Of a stretch of 64,000 nucleotides of DNA, positions 27,711-36,200 are shown in pieces. The stretch is taken from the NCBI GenBank assembly GCA_030427205.1, contig JAUHXC010000010.1, positions 212,035 through 276,034 on the forward strand, read 5' to 3'. The position numbers and the translations under genes were made by a program. A model generated the notes under the pieces. The model was not told the DNA's origin and searched no databases. It saw only the letters and a program-made list of their open reading frames with translations. Position 1 is the stretch's first letter, and every line of letters starts with the position of its first letter. Origin of the DNA: a bacterium. Its GTDB lineage: Bacteria > Myxococcota_A > Bradymonadia > UBA7976 > UBA1532.

Positions 27711-28204
27711 GCGTGCACACCGAGCCCGGACGGGACGCGGACGACCGCCTCGCCGCCCGGCTGACCGACTACCTCGACGGCGAGCTCGACGACGCCGCCG
27801 CCGCCGAGCTCGACGCGCTGCTCGACGACGGGGCGCTGCGCGACGCGCTCGCCGAAGCCCGCGAAGGCCAGGATCTGCTGCGCGGGCTGCAGCGCCCGGC
27901 GGTGCCCCGCGACTTCCTGCGCAAGGTGCAGCGCCGCGTGCGCCGACGCAGCGGCGGGCGCTACTTCCATCCGGCGGCGCAGCCCTTCGGCTGGCGCATG
28001 TCGGTCGAGGTCTTCGTGGTCGTCGCCATCGCGGTGATGGCCGGCTGCTGGTTCATCATGGACGCCGGCCGCCGCGCCGCCGCGCCCGCGCCCATCGTCG
28101 AGGAGGCCCCCGCCGTCGAGGCCCCCGCCCCCGCCCCCGCCGCCCAACCCGAGCGCCCCCGCGGCGCCACCTTCGCCCCGCCGGCCGACGGGAAGGGCGA
28201 GTAG
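27707..28204 (+). CDS. Membrane anti-sigma factor
   Basis: 165 residues. A cytoplasmic N-terminal domain (LTDYLDGELDDAAAAELDALL, residues about 20-70) has the look of an anti-sigma domain. It lacks the HxxxCxxC zinc motif found in many ZAS anti-sigmas. One membrane span (VEVFVVVAIAVMAGCWFIM, residues about 103-121) follows, then a short Pro/Ala-rich outer segment. It should hold the ECF sigma inactive at the membrane until an envelope signal releases it. Overlaps the sigma gene by 4 bp; probably translated in coupling. Confidence 0.8.
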   Translation: MSVHTEPGRDADDRLAARLTDYLDGELDDAAAAELDALLDDGALRDALAEAREGQDLLRGLQRPAVPRDFLRKVQRRVRRRSGGRYFHPAAQPFGWRMSVEVFVVVAIAVMAGCWFIMDAGRRAAAPAPIVEEAPAVEAPAPAPAAQPERPRGATFAPPADGKGE

Positions 28205-28351
28205 GCCGCCGCCCGCGGCGACCGCCGCCCCCCTACCCGCATCAGTTCTGTGTCGGCTCGGCGCCGACCGGGCGCCCGAGCGGCGTCGTGATGAATCCCC
28301 GGCCGCGCGGCGCGTTCTGCGCGCGACCCCACGCTCATCGAGGATGCTGTG

Positions 28352-28819
28352 ATGCCCCGCCCGACGCTGCTCCGCACGACGCTCGCATCGGCTTCGGCTG
28401 TCCTGCTCATCGCGCTCACCGCCGCGGCCCAGCCGACCCAGACCCCGAATCCGGCCGCCGCCGAGGGCGACGCCGCGCTGCAGAAGGGCGCGACCCTCTT
28501 CGTCGAGACCGGCTGCGTCGCCTGCCACAGCGTCGACGGCCGGCGCATGGTGGGCCCCAGCATCAAGGGGCTCTTCGGCTCGACCCGCGCGCTCACCACC
28601 GGCCAGAAGGTCGCGGTCGACGACGCCTATCTGCGGGCCGCGCTCACCGACCCCATGAAGCATGTGCCGGTGGGCTTTCCGCCGGCGATGCCCAACTACG
28701 GCGGCCAGCTGTCGCCCGCCGATCTGGACGCGCTCGTGGCCTATATGAAGCGCTTCGGCGCGCCCGCAAAGGCCGACGCTGCGCCCGCAAAGGCCGACGC
28801 CGCGCCCAAGGGTCGATGA
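28352..28819 (+). CDS. Periplasmic c-type cytochrome
   Basis: 155 residues: signal peptide, then a class I cytochrome c domain with one haem site CVACH (near residue 57) and an axial Met in PPAMPNYGG (near residue 113). It resembles the cytochrome c domain that is fused to some cytochrome oxidase subunit II proteins (VGPSIKGLFG, LTDPMKHVPVGFP, LDALVAYMKRF). Here it is free-standing. A tail of two PAKADAA repeats follows. The ATG at 28352 has AGGA (28341) ahead of it; an in-frame GTG at 28349 is the alternative. The next lipoprotein gene overlaps its stop by 4 bp. Confidence 0.85.
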   Translation: MPRPTLLRTTLASASAVLLIALTAAAQPTQTPNPAAAEGDAALQKGATLFVETGCVACHSVDGRRMVGPSIKGLFGSTRALTTGQKVAVDDAYLRAALTDPMKHVPVGFPPAMPNYGGQLSPADLDALVAYMKRFGAPAKADAAPAKADAAPKGR

Positions 28820-29517
28820 GCCCGCGCGCGTCGACCCCGTCGACCCACTTCGCCCGCGGCCTGCCGCTGAGCCTGCCGCTGAGCCTGCCATTGAGCCTGG
28901 CGCTGCTCGCGGGCTGCGGCGTCGCCGGTCGACCGCTGCCGCCGGGCCCGACGCCGCCCGCCGCGCCGCTGCTCGCCGCGCCGACCCATACCCCCGACGG
29001 GGTGCTGCTCACCCTCGCCGCGCCCGTACGCGACCTCGACGACCAACCGGTGGCCGAGCCGGGCGCGCTAGAGCTGTGGGCCTATCGCGCGGCGCGCGCC
29101 GAAGACTGCGCCGGCCCGCCGCTGGCCCGGGGCACCGCGGACGGGCTGCGGGTGCCCACCCACGCGCTGGGCGGGCCGCTGCGGGTGGTCGCGGTGCGAT
29201 CGGGCCGCGTGGGCGAACCCTCCGCGCCGCTGACGATCACCTGGAGCGCGCCGCCGCCGGCCCCCGAGGCGCCGCTGGCTTTTGTCGACGGCACCGGGCA
29301 GGTCCAGCTCTCGTGGCTGCCGCCCGAGGCGCCGGTCACCGAGGTCGAGATCCAGCGCGACGGCCGCGCCGTCGCCCGCGCGCCGGCCGCGGCGGCCTTG
29401 TGGAGCGAGCGCCCCGGCCCGGGTCGGCACCGCTATACCCTCGTGGGCCTCGCGCCCCAGGCGCGCACCGCGCCCTCGCCGGCGGCGGCGGTCGACGTGC
29501 CGCCAGACACGCGGTGA
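28816..29517 (+). CDS. Lipoprotein with two Ig/fibronectin-like domains
   Basis: 233 residues. The signal peptide contains a tandem repeat LSLPLSLPLSLALLAGC, whose lipobox LAGC ends near residue 33. The mature part looks like one or two beta-sandwich domains of fibronectin III type (PDGVLLTLAAPVRDLDDQP and GTGQVQLSWLPPEAPVTEVE, with a final HRYTLVGLAPQ strand). No catalytic motif is seen. It is coupled by ATGA overlap to the cytochrome gene before it and by GTGA overlap to the endonuclease-fold lipoprotein gene after it, so the three form an operon. Confidence 0.7.
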   Translation: MSPRASTPSTHFARGLPLSLPLSLPLSLALLAGCGVAGRPLPPGPTPPAAPLLAAPTHTPDGVLLTLAAPVRDLDDQPVAEPGALELWAYRAARAEDCAGPPLARGTADGLRVPTHALGGPLRVVAVRSGRVGEPSAPLTITWSAPPPAPEAPLAFVDGTGQVQLSWLPPEAPVTEVEIQRDGRAVARAPAAAALWSERPGPGRHRYTLVGLAPQARTAPSPAAAVDVPPDTR

Positions 29518-30671
29518 GGGCCGCGTGGCTGCTGCTGGGGCTCGTGGCCGGCTGTGATGCGGGCACCGCCGATGGCATGCCCGATGCCTCGGATGCCATT
29601 CCGGATGACTCGGATGCCATGGTGGATGCCATGGTGGATGCCTCGGATGCCATGGTGGATGCCTCGGATGCCATCGTGGATGCCTCGGATGCCATCGTGG
29701 ATGCCTTCGACGCGCAGCCGCCGTGGTTCACGGCGGTGACCTTCAATACCGGCTCGGGCCCCGAGGCCGATCACGACGGGCCGCCCGATGATGGCTACGG
29801 CCAGGCCGAGGCCGATCTGACCGACATGTGGTACGGCAACGGCCTCGCCTGGGCGCCCTTCGTCGGCGAGACCCGCGCGTGGTTCGCCGGGCTCGCGCCC
29901 GATCTGGTGGCCTTCCAGGAGATCTTCCACCCCGGCGCGTGCCCCGACGTGCCGCCCGAGGCCCGCGCCGGCTTCGTCTGCGACGGCTGGCAGCCGGGCG
30001 ACCCCACCGTCGCGCAGCGGGTGCTCGGCGCCGACAACGACCCGCGCTGGCAGGTGGCCTGTCACCCCGAGCGCCCCGACAAGTGCCTGGCGGTGCACGC
30101 CCGCTTGGGGCGCATCGTCGGCTGTGAGCGCTCGCTGTGCCTCGACGGCCTCGAAGGGCGGCGGGTCGACGGCTGCGGCAGCGGGGCCCGGGTCGCGCGG
30201 GCAGAGATCACGCGGGCCGACGGCGGGCGGCTGGTGGTGGTCTCGGTGCACGGCACCTCGGGCTTCGACGCCGAGGAGCAGGCCTGCCGCGTCGCCCAGA
30301 TCGAGCAGATCTTCGTCGGGCAGCGCGCCGACGGGGTCGAGCACCCGCCGCTCGCCCGCGCCGACGGCGCCGAGACGCCGGTCTTGATCCTGGGCGACTT
30401 CAATACCGACCCGGGGCGGGTCGCGCCGGTCGATCGCAGCGCCGCCCGCTGGCTCGAGTTCGTCGGCGCCGGGCATCCCTTCGACTGGATCAGCCCCATC
30501 GGCCACGACGCGCCCGGCGGCTATGGCGGCGTCTTCGACATCGATCACCAGGTCGCCCGCGGGCTGGTCGGCGACTGCCATATCGCCGGCCTCGCGGGCC
30601 ATCCGCCGGTCAGCGCCGCCCGCTTCTTCGACCATCGGCCGGTCGTCTGCGGCCTGCGGCCCGCCCCCTGA
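29514..30671 (+). CDS. Endonuclease/exonuclease/phosphatase-fold lipoprotein with DASDA repeat linker
   Basis: 385 residues starting at a GTG (29514) that overlaps the previous stop. The lipobox LVAGC is at residues 10-14. A linker of DASDAMVDASDAIVD-type repeats (residues about 20-65) is followed by the enzyme domain. Motifs: VTFNTGSG, LVAFQEIF (metal-binding Glu), VVVSVHGT, LILGDFNTDP and, at the end, FDIDHQ and FDHRPVVC. These match the EEP family of phosphodiesterases (DNase I, sphingomyelinase, inositol phosphatases). It should act at the cell surface; the substrate is unknown. Confidence 0.8.
   Translation: MRAAWLLLGLVAGCDAGTADGMPDASDAIPDDSDAMVDAMVDASDAMVDASDAIVDASDAIVDAFDAQPPWFTAVTFNTGSGPEADHDGPPDDGYGQAEADLTDMWYGNGLAWAPFVGETRAWFAGLAPDLVAFQEIFHPGACPDVPPEARAGFVCDGWQPGDPTVAQRVLGADNDPRWQVACHPERPDKCLAVHARLGRIVGCERSLCLDGLEGRRVDGCGSGARVARAEITRADGGRLVVVSVHGTSGFDAEEQACRVAQIEQIFVGQRADGVEHPPLARADGAETPVLILGDFNTDPGRVAPVDRSAARWLEFVGAGHPFDWISPIGHDAPGGYGGVFDIDHQVARGLVGDCHIAGLAGHPPVSAARFFDHRPVVCGLRPAP
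29577..29712 (+). repeat. Short tandem coding repeat (GATGCC-rich) in the lipoprotein linker
   Basis: Degenerate repeats built from GATGCC, TCGGATGCCAT and GGTGGATGCC encode the DASDA/MVDA linker. All units are multiples of 3 bp, so length changes would keep the frame. Such tracts are prone to slippage expansion or contraction. Confidence 0.7.
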
Positions 30672-30759
30672 GCCGGGCCCGCGCCGGACGGACTTGCACA
30701 ACCGCCGGGGCTGGCCTACATAGCGCCTGCGGCGTTCGTCATCGCCGCCCGGAGGCCCC

Positions 30760-31479
30760 GTGCAGACCACCCCCGCCGGATGGATCATCGTCGACCGCGC
30801 TGCCCGGGTGCTGGCCCATACCTACACCTTCGCCGGTGAGGCCACGTCGACCTGCTTCGTGGCCCCCATGGCCGACGGTACGCTGATGGTCGTCAGCCCG
30901 CCCACCAAGCCGGCCGACGCGCTCTTCGACGAGCTGGCCGAGTACGGCGAGGTCGGCGCGCTCGTGGCCAACAACGGCTTCCACTACATGGGTCAGAAGG
31001 CGTGGCGCGAGCGCTTCCCCGACGCGCGCCGCTTCGCGCCCGAGAAGGCCATCGAGCGCATCGCCAGGAAGAGCCGGTACCCGCTCGACTTCGAGCCCAT
31101 CTCGGCGCTCGCGCCGCTGCTCGGCGCGTCGGTGGGCTTCCGCGACGTGCCCGACAGCAAGTGCGGCGAGACCTGGTTCTGGGCCCAGGTCGCCGGGGGC
31201 TACGCCTGGTACACCTCCGACGTGCTGGCCAACATGCAGGGCATCCCGGGCAACCTCGTCGTGCGTACGCTCTTCAAGCTGACGAAGAGCGCGCCGGGTT
31301 ATCGGGTCTTCGGGCTGGCGCTGCGGTTCATGGTCAAGAAGCCCAAGGCGGCCCTGAAGCTGATGCTGCAGGACGTCGAGGCCTACCCGCCGGCGGTGGT
31401 GGTGCCGGCCCACGGGGAGATCCTCGAAGGCGGTGACATCGCCGCGCGCACCAAGGCGCTGCTGCAGTCGGCGATCTGA
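30760..31479 (+). CDS. DUF4336/MBL-fold-like protein
   Basis: 239 residues from a GTG. The stretch ELAEYGEVGALVANNGFHYM, then FPDARRFAPEKAIERI, resembles DUF4336, a branch of the metallo-beta-lactamase fold. The C-terminal PAVVVPAHGEIL resembles the terminal His motif of MBL enzymes. The classical HxHxDH metal motif is not seen, so catalysis is uncertain. No signal peptide, so probably cytoplasmic. It heads a tight set with the VOC gene (10 bp later) and the ATP-grasp gene, just upstream of the TOMM locus. Confidence 0.6.
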   Translation: MQTTPAGWIIVDRAARVLAHTYTFAGEATSTCFVAPMADGTLMVVSPPTKPADALFDELAEYGEVGALVANNGFHYMGQKAWRERFPDARRFAPEKAIERIARKSRYPLDFEPISALAPLLGASVGFRDVPDSKCGETWFWAQVAGGYAWYTSDVLANMQGIPGNLVVRTLFKLTKSAPGYRVFGLALRFMVKKPKAALKLMLQDVEAYPPAVVVPAHGEILEGGDIAARTKALLQSAI

Positions 31480-31489
31480 GGAGCGGCCG

Positions 31490-31888
31490 ATGCGGACGCC
31501 GCGCGACGTCTTCCATCTGGCGATCCCGACCCACGACCTCGACGCGGCGTCGGCCTTCTACACCGCCCTCGGCTGCCGGGTCGCCCGGCGCTATGCCGAC
31601 CGCATCACCATGGACTTCTTCGGCGATCAGGTCGTCTGCCACCTCGACCCCGAGGGCTGCGACCCCGACCCGAAGATGTACCCGCGCCACTTCGGGGTGA
31701 CCTTCCGCGCCGAGGCCGACTACGCCGCCGTGCTGGCCCGGGCCCGCGAGCGGGGGCTGGCGTTCTTCAAGCAGCCGTTCACCCGCTTCCGCGGGCGGCG
31801 CGAGGCCCACTCGAGCTTCCTGCTGCGCGACCCGAGCAACAACCTGCTCGAGTTCAAGCACTACCCCGACCCCGAGATGATGTATTGA
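31490..31888 (+). CDS. VOC-family (glyoxalase-like) metalloenzyme
   Basis: 132 residues with the two beta-alpha-beta-beta-beta units of the vicinal oxygen chelate family. Likely metal residues are His in DVFHLAIP, His in RHFGVTF and Glu in NLLEFKHY. Members include dioxygenases, isomerases and antibiotic-resistance proteins; which one applies here is not visible. The stop overlaps the TTG start of the ATP-grasp gene by 4 bp (TTGA). The start at ATG 31490 follows GAGG. Confidence 0.8.
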   Translation: MRTPRDVFHLAIPTHDLDAASAFYTALGCRVARRYADRITMDFFGDQVVCHLDPEGCDPDPKMYPRHFGVTFRAEADYAAVLARARERGLAFFKQPFTRFRGRREAHSSFLLRDPSNNLLEFKHYPDPEMMY

Positions 31889-33123
31889 GCGGCGCCCGCA
31901 GCGCGGCCCGGGTGCTCATCGCCGACTATCCCGGCGGGCAGGTCATCGCCGGAGCGCGGGCGCTGGCCCGGGCCGGCGACCGGGTCGAGCTGGCCTGGCC
32001 CCGCGGCCCGCTCGACGGGCTGGCCATGAGCCGGGCCCTCGCCGCGTGGCATCCGGTGCCGTCGGCCATCGACGACCCCGCGGGCTTCGTCGACGGCGTC
32101 TGCGCGCTGGCGGCGGCCGCTGATTACGACCTCGTGCTGCCCTTCGGCCTCGACGCGTGCCACGCGGTGGCGAAGTACGCCGATCGCATCGCCCCGCACG
32201 TCGCCTTCGCCGCGCCGGCCTACGATCGCTTCGCCGTCGCCAACGACAAGCTGGCCACCGCCCGCCACTGCGCGGCCATCGGCGTGGCGGTGCCCCGGGT
32301 CTTCTCCGACGTGCACGCGGTCGACCTCGACGCCGTCTGCCGGGCGGCGCGCTTCCCGGTCGTGATCAAGGCCCGCAGCGGCTCGGGGGTGGCCGATGCG
32401 CTGCGCTACGCCGCCGACGCCGAGGCGCTGCGCCGGCTGTACGGGGCGATGGTCGAGCGCTCGGGCCGGGCCGGGGTGCGCGACTTCTCGGCGCCTTTGA
32501 TCCAGGAGTTCGTGCCGGGGCACATCCACGACGCCTGCACCGTGAGCTGGCGCGGCGAGGTGGTCACCGTGCTGACCCAGGTGCGCCAGGTGATGTCGCC
32601 GATCTACGGCGGCGTGGGCGCGATCAACCGCACCACCGACTCGCCGCCGCTGCGCGCGCTGGCCCGGCGCGTCCTCGAGTCGCTCGACTGGCACGGCCCG
32701 GCGCAGGTCGAGTTCAAGTACGACCCCCGCGACCGGGCCTTCAAGCTCATCGAGATCAACCCCAAGCTGTGGGGCACGCTGCCGCTGTCCATCGCCGCCG
32801 GCGTCGATTTTCCCGGCATCATCCGCGATCTGGTGCTCGGGCGGCCGGTGGCCCGCGATCGGCCCTATCGGGTCGGGCTGCGCTATGGGTTCCTCTTCCC
32901 CCAGTCGACCCAGGCGGTGGCCCAGCTCGGGCGGCGCTTCGGCTGGGGGCGGCTCTGGCGGGCGCGCGCGGCCTTGTGGCCCGACGTGATCGACCTCGAC
33001 CCGCGCGACCCGCTGCCCGACCTGCGGCGGGCGGCGGGCGCGGCGTGGCGCCAGTGGCGGCGGGGCACCGACGAGGTCAACGCCGGCATCGCGCCCACCA
33101 ACCCGCCGGAGTCCATCGGCTGA
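31885..33123 (+). CDS. ATP-grasp ligase-like protein
   Basis: 412 residues from a TTG that overlaps the VOC stop (TTGA); a GTG at 31911 is a shorter alternative. ATP-grasp features: NDKLATARHCAAIG (start of the ATP-grasp domain), PVVIKARSGSGVAD (ATP-binding Lys), LIQEFVPGH, and FKLIEINPKLWG (metal-binding Glu and Asn) followed by GVDFPGIIRDLVLG. These enzymes join a carboxylate to an amine or thiol using ATP. The acceptor is not evident. The gene ends 125 bp before the TOMM kinase/cyclase gene, so it may belong to the same pathway, but this is inference. Confidence 0.75.
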   Translation: MSGARSAARVLIADYPGGQVIAGARALARAGDRVELAWPRGPLDGLAMSRALAAWHPVPSAIDDPAGFVDGVCALAAAADYDLVLPFGLDACHAVAKYADRIAPHVAFAAPAYDRFAVANDKLATARHCAAIGVAVPRVFSDVHAVDLDAVCRAARFPVVIKARSGSGVADALRYAADAEALRRLYGAMVERSGRAGVRDFSAPLIQEFVPGHIHDACTVSWRGEVVTVLTQVRQVMSPIYGGVGAINRTTDSPPLRALARRVLESLDWHGPAQVEFKYDPRDRAFKLIEINPKLWGTLPLSIAAGVDFPGIIRDLVLGRPVARDRPYRVGLRYGFLFPQSTQAVAQLGRRFGWGRLWRARAALWPDVIDLDPRDPLPDLRRAAGAAWRQWRRGTDEVNAGIAPTNPPESIG

Positions 33124-33139
33124 GCGGGGGCATGCCTTC

Positions 33140-33170
33140 GGGGTATGCCGCATCGACAGGCCGATACCCC
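33140..33170. promoter_or_regulatory. Hyphenated dyad between ATP-grasp and TOMM genes
   Basis: Perfect 7 bp inverted repeat GGGGTAT (33140-33146) and ATACCCC (33164-33170) with a 17 bp spacer. It lies 16 bp after the ATP-grasp stop and about 80 bp before the kinase gene. It could end the first operon or be an operator for the second. Confidence 0.35.
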
Positions 33171-33248
33171 CTGACACACGATGGTCACGAAGCCGGACCC
33201 GACCGTCACGCTCTGCCGCGGCCCGGCGCATCAGCCGATGGAGGTCGT

Positions 33249-36200
33249 GTGGACGTGCAGCAAGGGGCCGACGATGCCCTGAGAGAACGCTACACCCTCG
33301 AGGCGCTGATCGGCGAAGGCAGCTTCGGCGAGGTCTGGCGCGCGCGGCAGAAGGCCACCGGTCAGGCGGTCGCCGTCAAGCTGATCAAGGCCGCGGGGCG
33401 CCAGGGCCGCCGCCGGGCCCGCTTCGCCCGCGAGGCGCGGCTGTGCGCCGAGATCCACCACCCGCACATCGTGCGGCTCATCGACGCCCACCACAGCGAG
33501 AGCAACGCCTGGCTGGTCTTCGAACTGGTGCCGGGGCGCGACCTCGCCTCGGTGCTCGCCGCCGAGGGGCGCCTCTCGCCGGCGGAGACGGTGCGCTTGA
33601 TGGGGCAGGTGCTCGACGCGCTCGCCGCGGCGCACGCCCGGGGCATCGTGCACCGCGACCTCAAGCCGGCCAACATCATGATCGTGCCCACTGGCGCCCG
33701 GCGCAACGCGCTGGTGCTCGACTTCGGCATCGGCGCGCTGATCGAAGAGCATCAAGGGCTCGACCTGACCCGCATCACCGCCACCGCCGAGCCGCTGGGC
33801 ACGCCGGCCTACGCCGCGCCGGAGCAGCTGCGCGGGCTGCCGCCGACGGTGCGCAGCGACATCTACGCCTGGGCGCTGACCTTCGTCGAGTGCCTGACCG
33901 GCCAGCGGGTCGTGCGCGGGCGGTCGATCGCCGACGTGCTGATGCGTCAAGTCTCGCCGAGCCCCATCGAGCTGCCGCTCGAGCTCGCCGACCGCCCGCT
34001 GGCCCGCCTGCTCGCCCGGGCGCTGGTCAAAGATCCGGCGGCGCGGGACGTCACCGCGGGCGAGCTGTTGACCGAGCTCGAAGCGGTCGACGTCTCCGAC
34101 CTGCAGGCGTCGTTCGCGCCGACCGCCGGCCCCGCCGCGGCGCCCGCGCCGACCGCCGGCACCGTGGCGGGCCCGACGCTGACCATGGGCGCCACCGCCG
34201 CCACGCTGCAGACCGCCGACGGCGCGGCATCCGATGCGCTCTCGGCCACGCTGGTGGAAGAGAAGCGCCCGCTGAGCCTCGTCAGCTGCGTCCTGCGGCC
34301 GCGGGCGACGGCGACCGACGCCGCGCTGCGGGCCCAGCTGGCGGTCATCGCCGAGGTCGGCCGGCGCTTCGGCGGTCGGGTCGGCGCCAGCTTCGGCGAC
34401 GAGGTGCACCTGGTCTTCGGCGACCCGCGGGTGGCCGAGGACGACCCCATCCGCGCGGCGCGGGCGGCGCTGGCCATCGCGACCGACAGCCTCGAGCGGC
34501 GGCGCGCGGCGGGCGCAGACGATCAGGATCCGGTCGGCGTCGCGGTGAGCCTGCACTGCGGCAGCCTCATCGCCCGCGCGGGTGGCGAGCGGGACGCGCT
34601 GGTCGGCGAGGCGCCACGGATCGCGGCGGCCATGGCCCGCCAGACCCCGACCGACGGCGTGCGCATCTCGGCCGACGCCCGGCGGCGGGTGCGGCGCCGC
34701 TTCGCGCTCGAAGACCGCGGCGAGGACCACCGGGTGGCCGGCGCGGCGCAGCCGGTCTTCGCGCTGGTCGGCGAGTGCGACGTCGCCGAGGCGTCGACCG
34801 CCCCGCTCGTCGGGCGCGGCGCGCTGCTCGACGATCTGGCGCGGCGCTGGCACGCCGCCGGCAAAGGCGCGGGGCAGCTGGTGGTGCTGCACGGCGAGGC
34901 GGGTATCGGCAAGAGCCGGCTGCTCGCCGCCTTCGTCGAGCAGGCGACCGATCGCGGCCCGCATCGCCGGCTCACGCTGCGCTGCTCGCCCGACGGGGTG
35001 CACGCGGTGTTGGGGCCGGTCCTGGCCGCGCTGCATCGCCTCGTGGGCGAGCCGACGCTGGGCAGCGCGCCCGAGGCGGTCCTCGAAGGCTTCGTCGAGC
35101 GCCTCGACCTGGGGCCGAGCGGTCCGGCGCTGCTCGGGCCGCTGCTCGATCTGCCCTGGCGCGGCGAGACCCTCGACGTCTCGCCCGCCCGCCGGCGGGC
35201 GCTGGTGCTCGACCTGCTCGTGCGCATCTTCCAGCGGCTGTCCGCCGACCGCCCGCTGGTGCTGACCGTCGAGGACGTGCACTGGGCCGACGCGACGACG
35301 CTGGCGCTGCTGGCGATGCTGGCCGAGGCGGCCAAGGGCTCTCCCATGCTGGCGGTGCTCACCCGGCGGCCCGGCGGGCCCGAGGTCGAGGGCGCGCCGG
35401 CGGTCATCGACGTCGGGCCGCTCGATCGCCCATGCACCGGGCGGCTCGCGGCCCATATCGCCGGGGTCGACGGGCTCGCGCCGGCCGTGGTCGACTTGAT
35501 CTTCGAGCGCAGCGACGGCATCCCGCTGTTCGTCGAAGAGCTGGTGCGTGCCATGCGCGACGCCGGCGCGCTGGCCGACGGCGGGCTCGAGCGCCGCTCG
35601 GACGCCTTCACCGTGCCCGAGTCCCTCGAAGCGCTGCTGGTGGCGCGGCTGCACCGGCTGGGCGACGCCCGCGAGACCGCCTGCGTGGCGGCGGTGTTGG
35701 GCCGCGAGCTGGACGAGGCGCTGCTCGAGCGGGTCGATCCCCGCGGGCCGCTGGCGCTGCGCGACGCGCTCGACGCCATCGCCGCCGAGGGCATCCTGCG
35801 GCGCACGTGGCGCATCGACGGCACCCGCTGGAGCTTCCGCCACGCCCTCATCCGCGACGCGGCCTACGGCTCGATGACCGACGCGCAGCGCCGGGCGGTG
35901 CACGGCCGGGCGGCGGCGGCGCTGATCGAGGCCTTCCCCGAGCGGGCCGCGGCCCGCCCCGAGGTCGTCGCCCGCCATCTGGCCGGCGCCGGCCGCCCGC
36001 AGGAGGCGGTGCAGTGGAGCCTGCGGGCCGCCGGCGGCGCGCTGATGCGCTCGGCGACCACCGAGGCCATCGGCCACGCCGACGAGGCGCTGACCTGGGT
36101 CGAGCGCATCGACGATCCCGCCGCCCGCGCCCGGGCCGAGCTCGACCTCAACGGCATCATCTGCCCCTCGCTGATGGCCTCGAGCGGCTGGACCGCGCCG

